64,000 nucleotides of DNA from Thiothrix subterranea (GTDB lineage: Bacteria; Pseudomonadota; Gammaproteobacteria; Thiotrichales; Thiotrichaceae). Below the pieces are notes generated by a model. That model did not search any database. It was not told the origin of the DNA and saw only the letters and a list, made by a program, of their open reading frames with translations. Position 1 is the first letter of the stretch. Each line of letters begins with the position of its first letter. The stretch lies in assembly GCF_030930995.1 (NCBI RefSeq), contig NZ_CP133217.1, forward strand, positions 1,054,001-1,118,000. Reading direction: 5' to 3'. Both the position numbers and the translations under genes were made by a program. This document shows, one piece after another, positions 25,634 through 35,463 of the stretch.

Positions 25634-27196
25634 ATGCTGAAAACGTATGATTTCACCCGCCTTTTGCTATTGAGCGTGTTGTTGTGGGTTTGCCCACCGC
25701 TACAAGCTGAGCAGCAAAGTGCAACCCTCACCAAAGCCGCGCCCTTGTTTCAGGAGGCTTCTTTCGACAAAACCCGCGAAGCGGTGGATTTATTGGCTGC
25801 CAGCGGCGACCCGGAAGCCGTACCGTATTTGCAAGCATTGCTCGATGGGCAACTCTACCAACACAAGGAACAAGGAACGCTGGTCATCGCCAAGGATGCC
25901 AACATTAGCGATGAATTACGCAAAATTCCCACCAATAACAGTTTGCGCAAATACGTGCGCGGCGCAATCGGGCAACTCAGTTTAAGTCACCCCGATGCCG
26001 CCGTGCGCCTTACCTCCGCCAATGGATTGCTGGAAACGGTCACGCCGGAAATGGCAGCCCAATTACGCGGTTTGCTGGACAAAGAAACGGATTCTGCCGT
26101 CAAAGAAGCCTTGTCACTCGGCTTGGCAATGGCGGATTTGAATGCTGCCGATAAAGCGGTACGGCTAACTGCGATTGAATCACTCGCAGGCAACCTGCAC
26201 CCCGGTGTGCGCAACCGTTTGACCACGATGACCACCGATAGCGATGCCGAAGTTGCCAAGGCCGCGCAAGCGGCGTTGAAAACCATTGAAGATTCAGCCG
26301 CCCTGTACGGTCATGTCGAAACGCTGTTTTTCGGCTTGAGCCTCGGTTCGGTGCTGGTGCTGGCGGCGATTGGCTTGGCGATTACCTTTGGGGTGATGGG
26401 CGTGATCAATATGGCGCACGGCGAGCTGATCATGTTGGGTGCGTATACCACCTACATCGTGCAGCAGCTCATGCCCAACTTTATTGATTACTCGCTGTTT
26501 GTGGCAGTGCCTGTGGCGTTCATTGTCTCCGGTGCAATGGGGATTTTGATCGAACGCACCGTGATCCGCCATTTGTACGGGCGACCGCTGGAAACCTTGC
26601 TGGCAACATTTGGGATTAGCTTGATCCTGCAACAACTGGTGCGCACGGTGATTTCGCCGCAAAACGTGCCGGTTTCCAACCCGTCGTGGATGTCGGGTTC
26701 GCTGGAAATCAATAGCGTATTGTCGTTGACGTACAACCGCCTCTACATCGTGCTGTTTTGCCTGATGGTGTTTGCACTGCTGTATTTTGTGTTGCGTAAA
26801 ACCAATCTGGGGTTGCAGGTACGGGCAGTGTCGCAGAATCGGGCAATGGCGCGGGCAATGGGGGTGCGTTCGGCGCGGGTTGATGCGCTCACCTTCGGCT
26901 TGGGTTCGGGCATTGCGGGTGTTGCGGGTGTTGCGCTCAGTCAGTTGACCAACGTCGGGCCGAATCTGGGACAAGCTTACATCATTGATTCGTTTATGGT
27001 GGTGGTGTTTGGCGGGGTCGGCAATTTGTGGGGAACGCTGGTGGCAGGCTTGTCGCTGGGCGTGGTCAACAAGGTTCTCGAACCGTGGGCAGGGGCAGTG
27101 CTTGCCAAAATTCTGGTGCTGGTTTTCATTATTTTGTTCATCCAGAAACGACCGCGTGGGCTATTCCCACAAAAAGGTCGGGCAGCGGGGGATTAA
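25634..27196 (+). CDS. urtB: Urea ABC transporter permease UrtB
   Basis: This 520-residue protein has a signal peptide, a periplasmic N-terminal region (about residues 25-220) built of helical HEAT-like repeats (VRLTSANGLLETVTPEMAAQLRGL, VRLTAIESLAGNLHPGVRNRL), and a LivH-type permease domain with about eight helices (ITFGVMGVINMAHGELIMLGAYTTY). The long N-terminal extension is normal for proteobacterial UrtB and distinguishes it from the branched-chain amino acid permease LivH. It forms the channel with UrtC. Confidence 0.95.
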   Translation: MLKTYDFTRLLLLSVLLWVCPPLQAEQQSATLTKAAPLFQEASFDKTREAVDLLAASGDPEAVPYLQALLDGQLYQHKEQGTLVIAKDANISDELRKIPTNNSLRKYVRGAIGQLSLSHPDAAVRLTSANGLLETVTPEMAAQLRGLLDKETDSAVKEALSLGLAMADLNAADKAVRLTAIESLAGNLHPGVRNRLTTMTTDSDAEVAKAAQAALKTIEDSAALYGHVETLFFGLSLGSVLVLAAIGLAITFGVMGVINMAHGELIMLGAYTTYIVQQLMPNFIDYSLFVAVPVAFIVSGAMGILIERTVIRHLYGRPLETLLATFGISLILQQLVRTVISPQNVPVSNPSWMSGSLEINSVLSLTYNRLYIVLFCLMVFALLYFVLRKTNLGLQVRAVSQNRAMARAMGVRSARVDALTFGLGSGIAGVAGVALSQLTNVGPNLGQAYIIDSFMVVVFGGVGNLWGTLVAGLSLGVVNKVLEPWAGAVLAKILVLVFIILFIQKRPRGLFPQKGRAAGD

Positions 27197-27199
27197 GCC

Positions 27200-28312
27200 A
27201 TGTTCATCACACGTATTCTGCAAAACGATCGGGGTGGGCAAATCATGCTGGCGGTATTGGCGCTGGTGTTGGTGCTTGTCCCTGTACTGAATTTACTCGT
27301 GCCGGAAGGCAGTTTTCTGCACATGCCGACGTATTTGGTGACGTTACTCGGCAAGTATTTGACCTACGCACTGTTAGCCGTGGCGGTGGATTTGGTGTGG
27401 GGGTATTTGGGAATCCTCAGCCTCGGACACGGGGCATTCTTTGCGCTCGGCGGTTACGCAATGGGCATGTATTTGATGCGCCAGATCGGGGATCGCGGCG
27501 TGTATGGCAACCCGGAATTGCCAGATTTCATGGTGTTTTTGAGCTGGAAGGAACTGCCGTGGTTTTGGCAGGGCTTTGATATGTTTTGGTTTGCGATGCT
27601 GATGGCGTTGCTCGTGCCGGGGCTGTTGGCGTTTGTGTTTGGCTGGTTGGCGTTCCGCTCAAGGGTGACGGGGGTGTATTTGTCGATCATTACCCAAGCC
27701 CTGACTTACGCACTGTTGCTGGCGTTTTTCCGCAATGAAATGGGGTTTGGTGGCAATAACGGGCTGACGGATTTCAAGGATATTCTGGGTTTCAGCCTGC
27801 AATCGGACAATACGCGCATGACCTTGTTCGTGCTGTCGGGGTTGGCGTTGGCGGGCGGCTATTTGCTGTGCCGTTACATTATCAACTCCAAGCTGGGGCG
27901 GATTGTGGTGGCGATTCGGGATGCGGAAAGCCGCACGCGCTTTGTTGGCTACCGCGTCGAGCATTACAAGGTGTGGGTGTTTACGGTGTCGGCGATGCTG
28001 GCAGGGATTGCGGGGGCGTTGTACGTGCCGCAAGTCGGCATTATCAACCCCGGCGAATTTTCCCCGCTCAACTCGATTGAAATCGTGATTTGGGTGGCGA
28101 TTGGCGGGCGTGCCACGCTCTACGGCGCGGTGCTGGGCGCGATTCTGGTCAACTACGCCAAAACGGTGTTCACCGGACTCATGCCGGAATCGTGGATTTT
28201 CATGCTGGGTGCATTATTCGTGCTGGTCACGCTGTATTTGCCGCAAGGTTTGGCGGGGCTGGTGCAACAGTTTCAAGCGAAAGGCTGGTTACAACGGAGG
28301 GCTGCGGCATGA
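27200..28312 (+). CDS. urtC: Urea ABC transporter permease UrtC
   Basis: This 370-residue LivM-type permease has about ten hydrophobic segments and includes VDLVWGYLGILSLGHGAFFALGGYAMGMYLM and the characteristic NNGLTDFKDILGF. It starts 3 bp after the urtB stop and overlaps urtD by 4 bp (ATGA at 28309). It pairs with UrtB in the inner membrane. Confidence 0.95.
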   Translation: MFITRILQNDRGGQIMLAVLALVLVLVPVLNLLVPEGSFLHMPTYLVTLLGKYLTYALLAVAVDLVWGYLGILSLGHGAFFALGGYAMGMYLMRQIGDRGVYGNPELPDFMVFLSWKELPWFWQGFDMFWFAMLMALLVPGLLAFVFGWLAFRSRVTGVYLSIITQALTYALLLAFFRNEMGFGGNNGLTDFKDILGFSLQSDNTRMTLFVLSGLALAGGYLLCRYIINSKLGRIVVAIRDAESRTRFVGYRVEHYKVWVFTVSAMLAGIAGALYVPQVGIINPGEFSPLNSIEIVIWVAIGGRATLYGAVLGAILVNYAKTVFTGLMPESWIFMLGALFVLVTLYLPQGLAGLVQQFQAKGWLQRRAAA

Positions 28313-29100
28313 GCGAAGGCGCACATTTACGCCAAGCGGAAGCGGGGCAACCCGATGCCAGCCACAAGGCGATTCTGTATCTGGAGGGGCTGAACGTCAG
28401 CTTTGACGGTTTCAAAGCCATTAACGATCTGACGCTGTACATCGACTCCGGCGAATTGCGTTGCATCATTGGCCCCAACGGCGCGGGCAAAACCACCATG
28501 ATGGATATTATCACCGGCAAAACCCGCCCCAACAGCGGGCAGGCGTGGTTCGGGCAAACGGTGGATTTGCTGAAACTCTCCGAACCCGAAATCGCCAATG
28601 CCGGTATCGGGCGCAAATTCCAGAAACCCACCGTGTTCGAGTCGCACAGTGTCGCAGAAAATCTGGAGCTGGCGATGCACGGCAATAAAAGCGTGTGGTA
28701 CAGCCTCCGCGCCCGCTTGAGTGGCGAACAGCACGCCTTGATCGACGAAACCTTGCAGACCATTGGCTTGACCGAAAACTACCATCAGCAAGCGGGTGCG
28801 TTATCGCACGGGCAAAAGCAATGGCTGGAAATCGGCATGTTGCTGGTGCAAAAACCGTATTTGCTGCTGGTTGACGAGCCTGTGGCGGGGATGACGCATC
28901 AGGAAATGGAGCGTACTGCCGAGTTGCTCACCTCGTTGGCAGGCAAGCATTCGGTGGTCGTGGTGGAACACGACATGGATTTTGTGCGTTCCATCGCCAA
29001 CAAAGTCACGGTGCTACACCAAGGCAGCGTGTTAGCCGAAGGCACAATGGATGAAGTGCAAAACGATCAGCGCGTGATCGAAGTGTATCTGGGGGAATAA
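28309..29100 (+). CDS. urtD: Urea ABC transporter ATPase UrtD
   Basis: The start is the ATG at 28309, overlapping the urtC stop, with GGAGGG seven bases upstream. A longer in-frame extension upstream runs inside urtC and is not plausible. The 263-residue product is a LivG-type ATPase: Walker A GPNGAGKTT, GRKFQKPTVFESHSV, a signature LSHGQKQWLEIGML and Walker B LLLVDEPVAGM, with an H-loop VVEHDMDFV. UrtE is its partner in the ATPase dimer. Confidence 0.95.
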   Translation: MSEGAHLRQAEAGQPDASHKAILYLEGLNVSFDGFKAINDLTLYIDSGELRCIIGPNGAGKTTMMDIITGKTRPNSGQAWFGQTVDLLKLSEPEIANAGIGRKFQKPTVFESHSVAENLELAMHGNKSVWYSLRARLSGEQHALIDETLQTIGLTENYHQQAGALSHGQKQWLEIGMLLVQKPYLLLVDEPVAGMTHQEMERTAELLTSLAGKHSVVVVEHDMDFVRSIANKVTVLHQGSVLAEGTMDEVQNDQRVIEVYLGE

Positions 29101-29796
29101 ATGCTCAAAGTCGAACAACTCAACCAGTATTACGGCGAAAGCCACACGCTGTGGGATCTGGACATGCACGTCCCGGAAGGGCAATGCACCGTGCTGATGG
29201 GGCGCAATGGCGTGGGCAAAACCACCTTGCTCCAGTGCATCATGGGCTTGATCAAAGCGCGGGATGGCGTGATTCAGTATCAGGGGCAAAACCTGTTGGG
29301 GGTGGATGCGGAAAAGCGTGCCAATCTCGGCATTGGTTACGTGCCACAAGGGCGGCAGATTTTCCCGCTGCTAACGGTGGAAGAGAATTTGCTGATCGGC
29401 TTGCCTGCACGCCGCGATAAAGTGCGCAGCATTCCGCCGTTCATTTTCGAGCTGTTTCCGGTGTTGAGGGAAATGCTGGGGCGGCGTGGCGGTGATTTGT
29501 CCGGCGGGCAGCAACAGCAGTTGGCGATTGGACGGGCATTGGTGCTTGACCCGAAATTGTTGATTCTTGATGAACCGACCGAAGGGATTCAGCCGAATAT
29601 TGTCGCAGAAATCGGCGACATTATCCGCAAGCTCAACAAAGACATTGGCTTGACGGTCTTGCTGGTGGAACAGAAACTGCCGTTTGCGCGGAAGGTGGGG
29701 GATCGGTTTTGTATTCTGGATCGCGGGCGGCGTGTGGCGGAGGGGGAAATGCACACGCTGGATGACACGCTGATCCAGCGGTATTTGACGGTGTAA
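29101..29796 (+). CDS. urtE: Urea ABC transporter ATPase UrtE
   Basis: This 231-residue LivF-type ATPase has Walker A GRNGVGKTT, QGRQIFPLLTVEENLLIGL, signature LSGGQQQQLAIGRALV and Walker B LLILDEPTEGIQPNIV. Its ATG follows the urtD stop codon directly. It completes the transporter. No urease or urea amidolyase gene follows, since the next gene is on the opposite strand, so urea must be hydrolysed by enzymes encoded elsewhere. Confidence 0.95.
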   Translation: MLKVEQLNQYYGESHTLWDLDMHVPEGQCTVLMGRNGVGKTTLLQCIMGLIKARDGVIQYQGQNLLGVDAEKRANLGIGYVPQGRQIFPLLTVEENLLIGLPARRDKVRSIPPFIFELFPVLREMLGRRGGDLSGGQQQQLAIGRALVLDPKLLILDEPTEGIQPNIVAEIGDIIRKLNKDIGLTVLLVEQKLPFARKVGDRFCILDRGRRVAEGEMHTLDDTLIQRYLTV

Positions 29797-29802
29797 GAGT
29801 AT

Positions 29803-31041
29803 TTATGCGGGTGGCAAAGATTGCGCATAAAGGGTCAGCGATAGCTCTAGATCGCTGATCGACTCGTATTTCGGCAATTTACCAGACAATTTCTCGCTTT
29901 CCCGCAGCAGCATTTCCACGCCGAAACCGCGCCTATCCATCAGGTAGCTTTTACCCAATCCGACTTCATCCACGGGATAATAACGCGAAAACAGGCTGGC
30001 GAGGATTTCATTACGCGGCACAGACAAACGGCTCATCGACTCCAAAGACAAGGTGTTAGGCAATGCGCCCGGCGAATGAATTTCCAGTCGATCGGCGAAC
30101 ATGAACAAGCGAATACGTTGCGCGTGCAGGGAATAATCCCGGTGCGCCACCGCATTCACAATCGCTTCAAACACTGCGCCCAAATGGTATTGCGGATAAT
30201 CCACGCGCCCCAAGGGTTTACGGGCGGCGGTGGTCATGTTACGGCGCACAAAGTGGAAAGCATCCAAGATTTGCCGATCCAATGGCCCCCGGATTTCCTG
30301 TGCATCCAGTTGCTCATTCGGGTCATTCCGCAAGCCGCTATGCGCGACAGCAAGAATTTCAGCATTACGTAACCATTTGGTCGGGTCTAACGTGCAGAGC
30401 AATACCCCAGCAATAGTGGGCAGGGCTTCACCCTCACGATTGTCAATCAAATGCAGCCGTGCCAATTGGGTAATCACATCACCTTGGTCGGGCTTGAGAA
30501 AACGGCGTAATAACAATGCGTCAAGGTCATCGAAACTGGCTTTAGGGACGACTTGTTCCTCAAATCGCACAATCCGTGCCTGACTGCGTTGCTGAAATAA
30601 ACGCGCCAACATATCCGGTTGCATTTCACGTTTGGCGTGACCAATGCGTTTGAAATAGCCATTCGCGCTTTGGTGAACCCACAAACTGCGCGGCACTTCC
30701 GCCACAATCACGGCTTGTAGCTGCCCTTGTGTGTCAGGCAGTTCGATGTGATGGGTGACAACCTCCAGCGGTGGCTTAATACGATCCGTGCAAATGGCAG
30801 TTAGCCATGTTTCCACCCGATCCAGATGTTCGGCTGGAATCCCCGTTACGTCGCGGGTTTTGTCATCGACCCCAAACACCATCAAGCCGCCATTGGCATT
30901 CCCCATTGCCGCCAATTCATCCGATAAACCATCGGGATGTGGCTCAAGATTTTTGCCAGCGTCTTTGATATGAATCTGTTTGAGTTCCAGCGTGGAATCT
31001 TCGCCCAAACGAATGCGCTGCATGAGGTGGGTGAGGTTCAT
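29803..31041 (-). CDS. AlbA_2/Schlafen-type ATP-binding protein, possible regulator
   Basis: This 412-residue protein has an N-terminal AlbA_2 (divergent AAA_4) domain, recognisable by STLELKQIHIKDAG, LAAMGNANGGLMVFGVDDKTRDVTGI and YFKRIGHAKREM. A GHKL-type ATP-binding region follows (AVFEAIVNAVAHRDYSLHAQRIRLFMFADRLEIHSPG). Such RecG-like C-terminal proteins are usually annotated as putative transcriptional regulators or helicase-related; their function is mostly unknown. It is an intact relative of the frameshifted gene at 8103. It converges on urtE with 6 bp between stops. Confidence 0.82.
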   Translation of the reverse strand: MNLTHLMQRIRLGEDSTLELKQIHIKDAGKNLEPHPDGLSDELAAMGNANGGLMVFGVDDKTRDVTGIPAEHLDRVETWLTAICTDRIKPPLEVVTHHIELPDTQGQLQAVIVAEVPRSLWVHQSANGYFKRIGHAKREMQPDMLARLFQQRSQARIVRFEEQVVPKASFDDLDALLLRRFLKPDQGDVITQLARLHLIDNREGEALPTIAGVLLCTLDPTKWLRNAEILAVAHSGLRNDPNEQLDAQEIRGPLDRQILDAFHFVRRNMTTAARKPLGRVDYPQYHLGAVFEAIVNAVAHRDYSLHAQRIRLFMFADRLEIHSPGALPNTLSLESMSRLSVPRNEILASLFSRYYPVDEVGLGKSYLMDRRGFGVEMLLRESEKLSGKLPKYESISDLELSLTLYAQSLPPA

Positions 31042-31152
31042 CGGTTGTCTCCAAACAGGCTATTTCTTAAATGTTGGCAGTATAGCGTAATGTGAACGCT
31101 GTCACCGCTATGCTATAACACATGCCCCGCGACTGCTGAACAAGGTAAATCG

Positions 31153-31851
31153 ATGCAAAACACCACACTCCCCCCAAGCTGGCAAACCGCCATCGGTGCA
31201 GAATTCACCAAATCCTACATGCTCACTTTGAGCCACTTTCTGCAAGCCGAAACCGCTGCTGGCAAACACATCCTACCCCCGCCAGAACAGCGTTTCAACG
31301 CCCTGCAAAGCACGCCGCTGGATCAGGTCAACGTGGTGATTCTCGGCCAAGACCCATATCCGACCCTCGGTCATGCCCACGGACTGGCGTTTTCAGTGCA
31401 ACCCGATGTTACCCCGTTGCCGCGTTCGCTGCTCAATATCAACCGCGAATTGCAAGATGACATCGGCATCGACAACCGCCATACCGGTTGCTTGCAAGCG
31501 TGGGCAGCGCAGGGCGTGTTGCTGCTCAACACCGTGCTGACGGTAGAGGCAGGCAATGCAGGTAGCCATCAAAAGCGCGGCTGGGAAACCTTCACCGATA
31601 CCATTATCCAAGCCGTTAGCGCCCAAGCCCAACCCGTGGTGTTTATCCTGTGGGGCAATCACGCGCAGAAAAAAACCGCACTGATCGACACCACGCGCCA
31701 TTGCATCATTGCCAGTGTGCACCCATCGCCCTTGTCAGCACGGCGTGGTTTTTTCGGTAGCCAGCCGTTTTCCCGCGCCAATGCATTTTTGCTTGCCAAT
31801 GGTAGAATTCCTATCAATTGGTCACTGCCAGTGCTTTGCAAATCCCTTTAA
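31153..31851 (+). CDS. ung: Uracil-DNA glycosylase
   Basis: This 232-residue family 1 UDG has the water-activating motif GQDPYPT, the [10 protein letters not shown] segment and the DNA-intercalating [13 protein letters not shown] loop. It removes uracil from DNA as the first step of base-excision repair. Length is normal. An AT-rich gap of 111 bp separates it from the divergent gene at 31041. Confidence 0.96.
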   Translation: MQNTTLPPSWQTAIGAEFTKSYMLTLSHFLQAETAAGKHILPPPEQRFNALQSTPLDQVNVVILGQDPYPTLGHAHGLAFSVQPDVTPLPRSLLNINRELQDDIGIDNRHTGCLQAWAAQGVLLLNTVLTVEAGNAGSHQKRGWETFTDTIIQAVSAQAQPVVFILWGNHAQKKTALIDTTRHCIIASVHPSPLSARRGFFGSQPFSRANAFLLANGRIPINWSLPVLCKSL

Positions 31852-31964
31852 TAAATAATTACTTGCTAATATTCACTCCATGCGGGGATATGGTATTTCT
31901 GCCCGCTTCTCGGTACTCTCTGCGCCATCACCCACCGTTAGCACACCAAAGAGAGCCGACCTAC

Positions 31965-34900
31965 ATGAATATGGAACAATCCTTGGGTTTGGGTAAGTTA
32001 CGCCCAGACACTGATGCCGAACGCCGCCGCTTACAGCTTTACATCAACCTCAAACTCTCCTCCACTGGGCAACCCGCCTCCCACGCCGGAGACAACGAAT
32101 TCCTCTCCATCGCCGACGACTTGCTCGCCAGTTACCGCGAAAAAAACCGTTTGTTGGCAGGCTATCTTTGCCCCGCCGACCAGCGTATCCAAGATTTCCT
32201 CGACAGCTATCTCGCGGATTGTGGCGCGGAAAAGATACGCCTGCCCGGTAACAGTATCGTCCTCGACCGCTACGGTGTGGCGCGGGAACTCTCCTTACCC
32301 TCTGATGGCGATGAATTCAAATCCGACATCGTATCGAGCTACCGCATCAAGCAAGGCATTTTGCACAACCCCGCCAATGACCGCCGCACTACCAAAGGTT
32401 CGTTCCACATTGCCGAAGGTGGCTTGCCAATTCCCGGCGACAAAAAAGCCGTGCCTAAAATAGCGTATGCGCGGATGTTGCAACACGCCCTTAATCCGCC
32501 GGACGACTTGCTGGCATTGCCTTTCACTGCTAATGAAGAACACAAAGCCCGCCTGTTCGTTTCCTTGCTGCTGCGCCCTGTAGTCTGCCCCGAAATCCCC
32601 GGTAGCGAAGCCGAAAAAAGCATGGAAATCCGCTTTTTTGCTCCCGGCAATCTGGTCAGCAATCTTGATTTTGTCGAAAGCATTTTCGGCAATGCAGGCA
32701 ACCCCTACCTGCCCAAACACGATGCCGCGCTCGACGTGGAGCATTGGACAGGACATACCGGCTGCGTGATTCTTGCCCCACATTTGACTCGCTTGACCAA
32801 GCAAGAACTCGGTTTGCCGCATTACGATCAAGCCAGCGCACGCCAGCGTAAAGACGGTATGTGCTGGCAAGAGGAAGGCGAACGTTACAACGACGGCAGT
32901 GCCTTCAAAATTGTGGCACGCGACAAACGCGGCGTGATTGTCACCATCCTTGCCGACAACTATTACGGCTACTGCAAGAAAGAAGTCAAAACCCAGATCA
33001 GTTATTCCGCCAACCTGTTCGGACTGGCTGAAGAAGAACATGCAGGCGGCGCACTCGCGTTCCAACGCCGCAACCACGGCGAAGAATACGGCACGGATAG
33101 CCGCACCCGCAAACGTCCTGACGTTTACAATTTCGACAGCATGGTGGCGCAGTTCGGCGCGGTAATGGACGTGCAACCCGAAGGCTACGCCATCGACAAA
33201 GCCCACCCCGACCTGATCTATTTACCGCTCGACATCCGCATGGATTTACGCACCCAAAGCATCCGTTGGAAAAATGAGAAGGGCGAACACAGCCTGAAAT
33301 TACGCCCCAATAAAGTCTACATGCAGCCCAACGGCTACAAGACCGAAATGCAGAAACACCCGTCTGCCCCATCATGGCGGATTATTGGTACGGATGCGGA
33401 AGGCACGTTCTGCCACAAGCCTTGCACCGTATCCGGCGGTGGCAAGTCGGAAATTTCCAAGTCGCTGAATGATGCGGTGATTTACGGCCCGGTATTCGTG
33501 CAAGATTTCGAGACGGATATGGATCAAGTCGCGGCGATTTTCGACTACGATTACAGCACCCGTTTCAAACCGGAATGTGCGGATGAAGACCGTGACCCTT
33601 CCCGCCAACCGCTCAGTGAAGAACGCAGCCTTGGCTCGGTGATTAAGCTGTTTACCCCATCACCCAGCCATACCGATGCCTACAATGCGTGGCTGTTGGC
33701 GATTCCGGCGCGGATTTTGTCGCAAGCCTTCATTATCAAACGCATGTATAAACCGGAATGGGGCAAGGATTGGCGCAAGCATTTCTCGGTGGATGTCATC
33801 AACGGAATGCCCGGTAACGCGCTTAAACACAACGGACGTGATTTGGTGGCTTCGTATTTGCGGGTAGGTTTGGGCAAGGGCGGCAACTGGCGCACCTACA
33901 AAGTCCGCCAAGATTTCATCGCCACTGAAAAAGTGCAGATGGAAGACGACATTAGCGCGTCGGTGGTGGTCAGTGCGGATAAGTTGCCCAACCGTTCGCC
34001 GAAATCCTCCAACCCCAGCGTGAAACTGGTGAAAAACTGCGAATATCGCCTGTTCCAACGCCCTGATGAAGCGATTCATCGCGGTTTCGACAAGCAAACT
34101 GAGTTCGACATGGCGCAACCGGGCAACTTCATTGCCAATTTCGAGCCGCTCAAGGGCGATAACCTCACCGAAATCGTTGAGGATGTGGTCGAGTTCCAGA
34201 AATACACTGCGCCGATGGCGAATTTGCTGCAAGCGGCGTGTGAGTCCGGCGAATACGTGGTGTCGTCCGCCAACCCGCGTTTGGTGAATGGCAAGCCCAG
34301 CGAGAACCCGCGTTACCTGCAAATCCGCCCCGACTTGCAGCAGCCGATGCGTAAATACATTGCGGAAATGGGGGCGCGTTTCCTGCGGCGTGTGCCATTG
34401 GATCAGCCGCTGATGACACCCGTGGATGCGGTGCTGACCGGGCGGCGTAATAATCCGCCGGGTAAGGGCATCCGTCCGCTGGCGGTGTTCAACCCGATCC
34501 ATTATCAGGAATTGCCGGAACTGTTCATGGATTTCATCTGTAGCGTGACGGGCAAATCGCCGTCTACCACGGGCGCGGGTAGTGAAGGCGCGTTGACCAA
34601 AGCACCGTTCAATGCGTTGCGCACCACGGCGGATCTGAACAATGCGCTGGTGTCGTTCATGATCAGCGGCTACGCGGGCTTTTCCAGCGCGGCGGGCTAT
34701 ATCGGCGCGAATTTGCGGGTTGACCACGACATCAGTTTGCTGATTCCCGAAATTTGGTCACGGCTGCGTGAAAATGAGCGCGATCCGGCGTATTTGATTG
34801 AACACGGCTATCTGGAAGCGTTGAGCGATTTCGAGCATCACGGGCAATGGGTGCAAGCCAGCCGCTTGGGGTATCGGATTACGGATCGCTTTGTTGCCAC

Positions 34901-35411
34901 TTTCATGGGCAAAATCTTCGACAATCCGGCGGTGGTGTTCGGCGAAGACATCCTCAAACCCGAAACGCAGGGTATGGATGTGTTTGTGGATGGCGTGAAC
35001 AATATCGTCGAAGCGCAGCAACAAGTGGCGCAGGCGTATCTGGATGATGGCAGTATTGAGGATGCTTGCCCGCCGCTGAAAGCCTTGCTGCATATCATGG
35101 CAACGGGGCAGTACGAGGGTAAGGATGCGCATCATCCTGAAATTCGCGCATTGTTTACCCGCGAGGCGTTGCTGGCATCCGACTGGTATCAGCAGCGGTT
35201 GGAAACCAAGCAGCAGCGTGATGCGGCGTTGTGGGAACGTCATTGCGCGTATCTGCAAGCGTTCCTCGCCAAAGAAACCCATCAGGATGTGGCGGAACGG
35301 CTGGATATTGCCGGAAGGTTGCAACAGGCGCAGGACAAGTTGGCGCGGATTCGCACGGCGGGGTATTTGGAGAGCTTGCAGGGGACGATAGGCGCGGATT
35401 TGTTGAGCTAG
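31965..35411 (+). CDS. Large conserved protein, possibly PPi-type PEP carboxykinase
   Basis: The start at 31965 (MNMEQSLGLGKLRP) gives 1148 residues; upstream in-frame codons overlap ung and look non-coding. The protein is soluble and has a P-loop-like GGGKSEISKSL near residue 490, followed by a segment rich in Asp (FVQDFETDMDQVAAIFDYDY). A C-terminal half includes KSPSTTGAGSEGALTKAPFNAL. Size, the odd glycine-rich loop and the absence of relatives among common enzymes fit the pyrophosphate-dependent PEP carboxykinases described in Propionibacterium and Entamoeba (about 1130-1150 residues), which interconvert PEP and oxaloacetate with PPi. I recall the family only in outline, so treat it as a candidate. 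It is a stand-alone gene. Confidence 0.45.
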   Translation: MNMEQSLGLGKLRPDTDAERRRLQLYINLKLSSTGQPASHAGDNEFLSIADDLLASYREKNRLLAGYLCPADQRIQDFLDSYLADCGAEKIRLPGNSIVLDRYGVARELSLPSDGDEFKSDIVSSYRIKQGILHNPANDRRTTKGSFHIAEGGLPIPGDKKAVPKIAYARMLQHALNPPDDLLALPFTANEEHKARLFVSLLLRPVVCPEIPGSEAEKSMEIRFFAPGNLVSNLDFVESIFGNAGNPYLPKHDAALDVEHWTGHTGCVILAPHLTRLTKQELGLPHYDQASARQRKDGMCWQEEGERYNDGSAFKIVARDKRGVIVTILADNYYGYCKKEVKTQISYSANLFGLAEEEHAGGALAFQRRNHGEEYGTDSRTRKRPDVYNFDSMVAQFGAVMDVQPEGYAIDKAHPDLIYLPLDIRMDLRTQSIRWKNEKGEHSLKLRPNKVYMQPNGYKTEMQKHPSAPSWRIIGTDAEGTFCHKPCTVSGGGKSEISKSLNDAVIYGPVFVQDFETDMDQVAAIFDYDYSTRFKPECADEDRDPSRQPLSEERSLGSVIKLFTPSPSHTDAYNAWLLAIPARILSQAFIIKRMYKPEWGKDWRKHFSVDVINGMPGNALKHNGRDLVASYLRVGLGKGGNWRTYKVRQDFIATEKVQMEDDISASVVVSADKLPNRSPKSSNPSVKLVKNCEYRLFQRPDEAIHRGFDKQTEFDMAQPGNFIANFEPLKGDNLTEIVEDVVEFQKYTAPMANLLQAACESGEYVVSSANPRLVNGKPSENPRYLQIRPDLQQPMRKYIAEMGARFLRRVPLDQPLMTPVDAVLTGRRNNPPGKGIRPLAVFNPIHYQELPELFMDFICSVTGKSPSTTGAGSEGALTKAPFNALRTTADLNNALVSFMISGYAGFSSAAGYIGANLRVDHDISLLIPEIWSRLRENERDPAYLIEHGYLEALSDFEHHGQWVQASRLGYRITDRFVATFMGKIFDNPAVVFGEDILKPETQGMDVFVDGVNNIVEAQQQVAQAYLDDGSIEDACPPLKALLHIMATGQYEGKDAHHPEIRALFTREALLASDWYQQRLETKQQRDAALWERHCAYLQAFLAKETHQDVAERLDIAGRLQQAQDKLARIRTAGYLESLQGTIGADLLS

Positions 35412-35420
35412 TGACATGAC

Positions 35421-35452
35421 GTTTGCTCCGTCCGATCATGGGCGGAGCAAAC
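35421..35452. terminator. Bidirectional hairpin between convergent genes
   Basis: GTTTGCTCCG (35421-35430) and CGGAGCAAAC (35443-35452) are perfect 10-bp arms around a 12-nt loop, centred between the stop codons of the large protein gene and the RTX subtilase gene. It probably ends both transcripts, although T tracts are short. Confidence 0.7.
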
Positions 35453-35463
35453 CGTTGAGTGAC

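Noticed and set aside
29797-31041. Urease genes expected after urtABCDE
   Set aside because: The next gene is on the opposite strand and encodes an AlbA_2-type protein; no urease subunit motif is found anywhere in the window.
33660-34727. 355-codon open frame opposite the large 1148-residue protein
   Set aside because: Arg/His-rich low-information translation typical of an antisense shadow.
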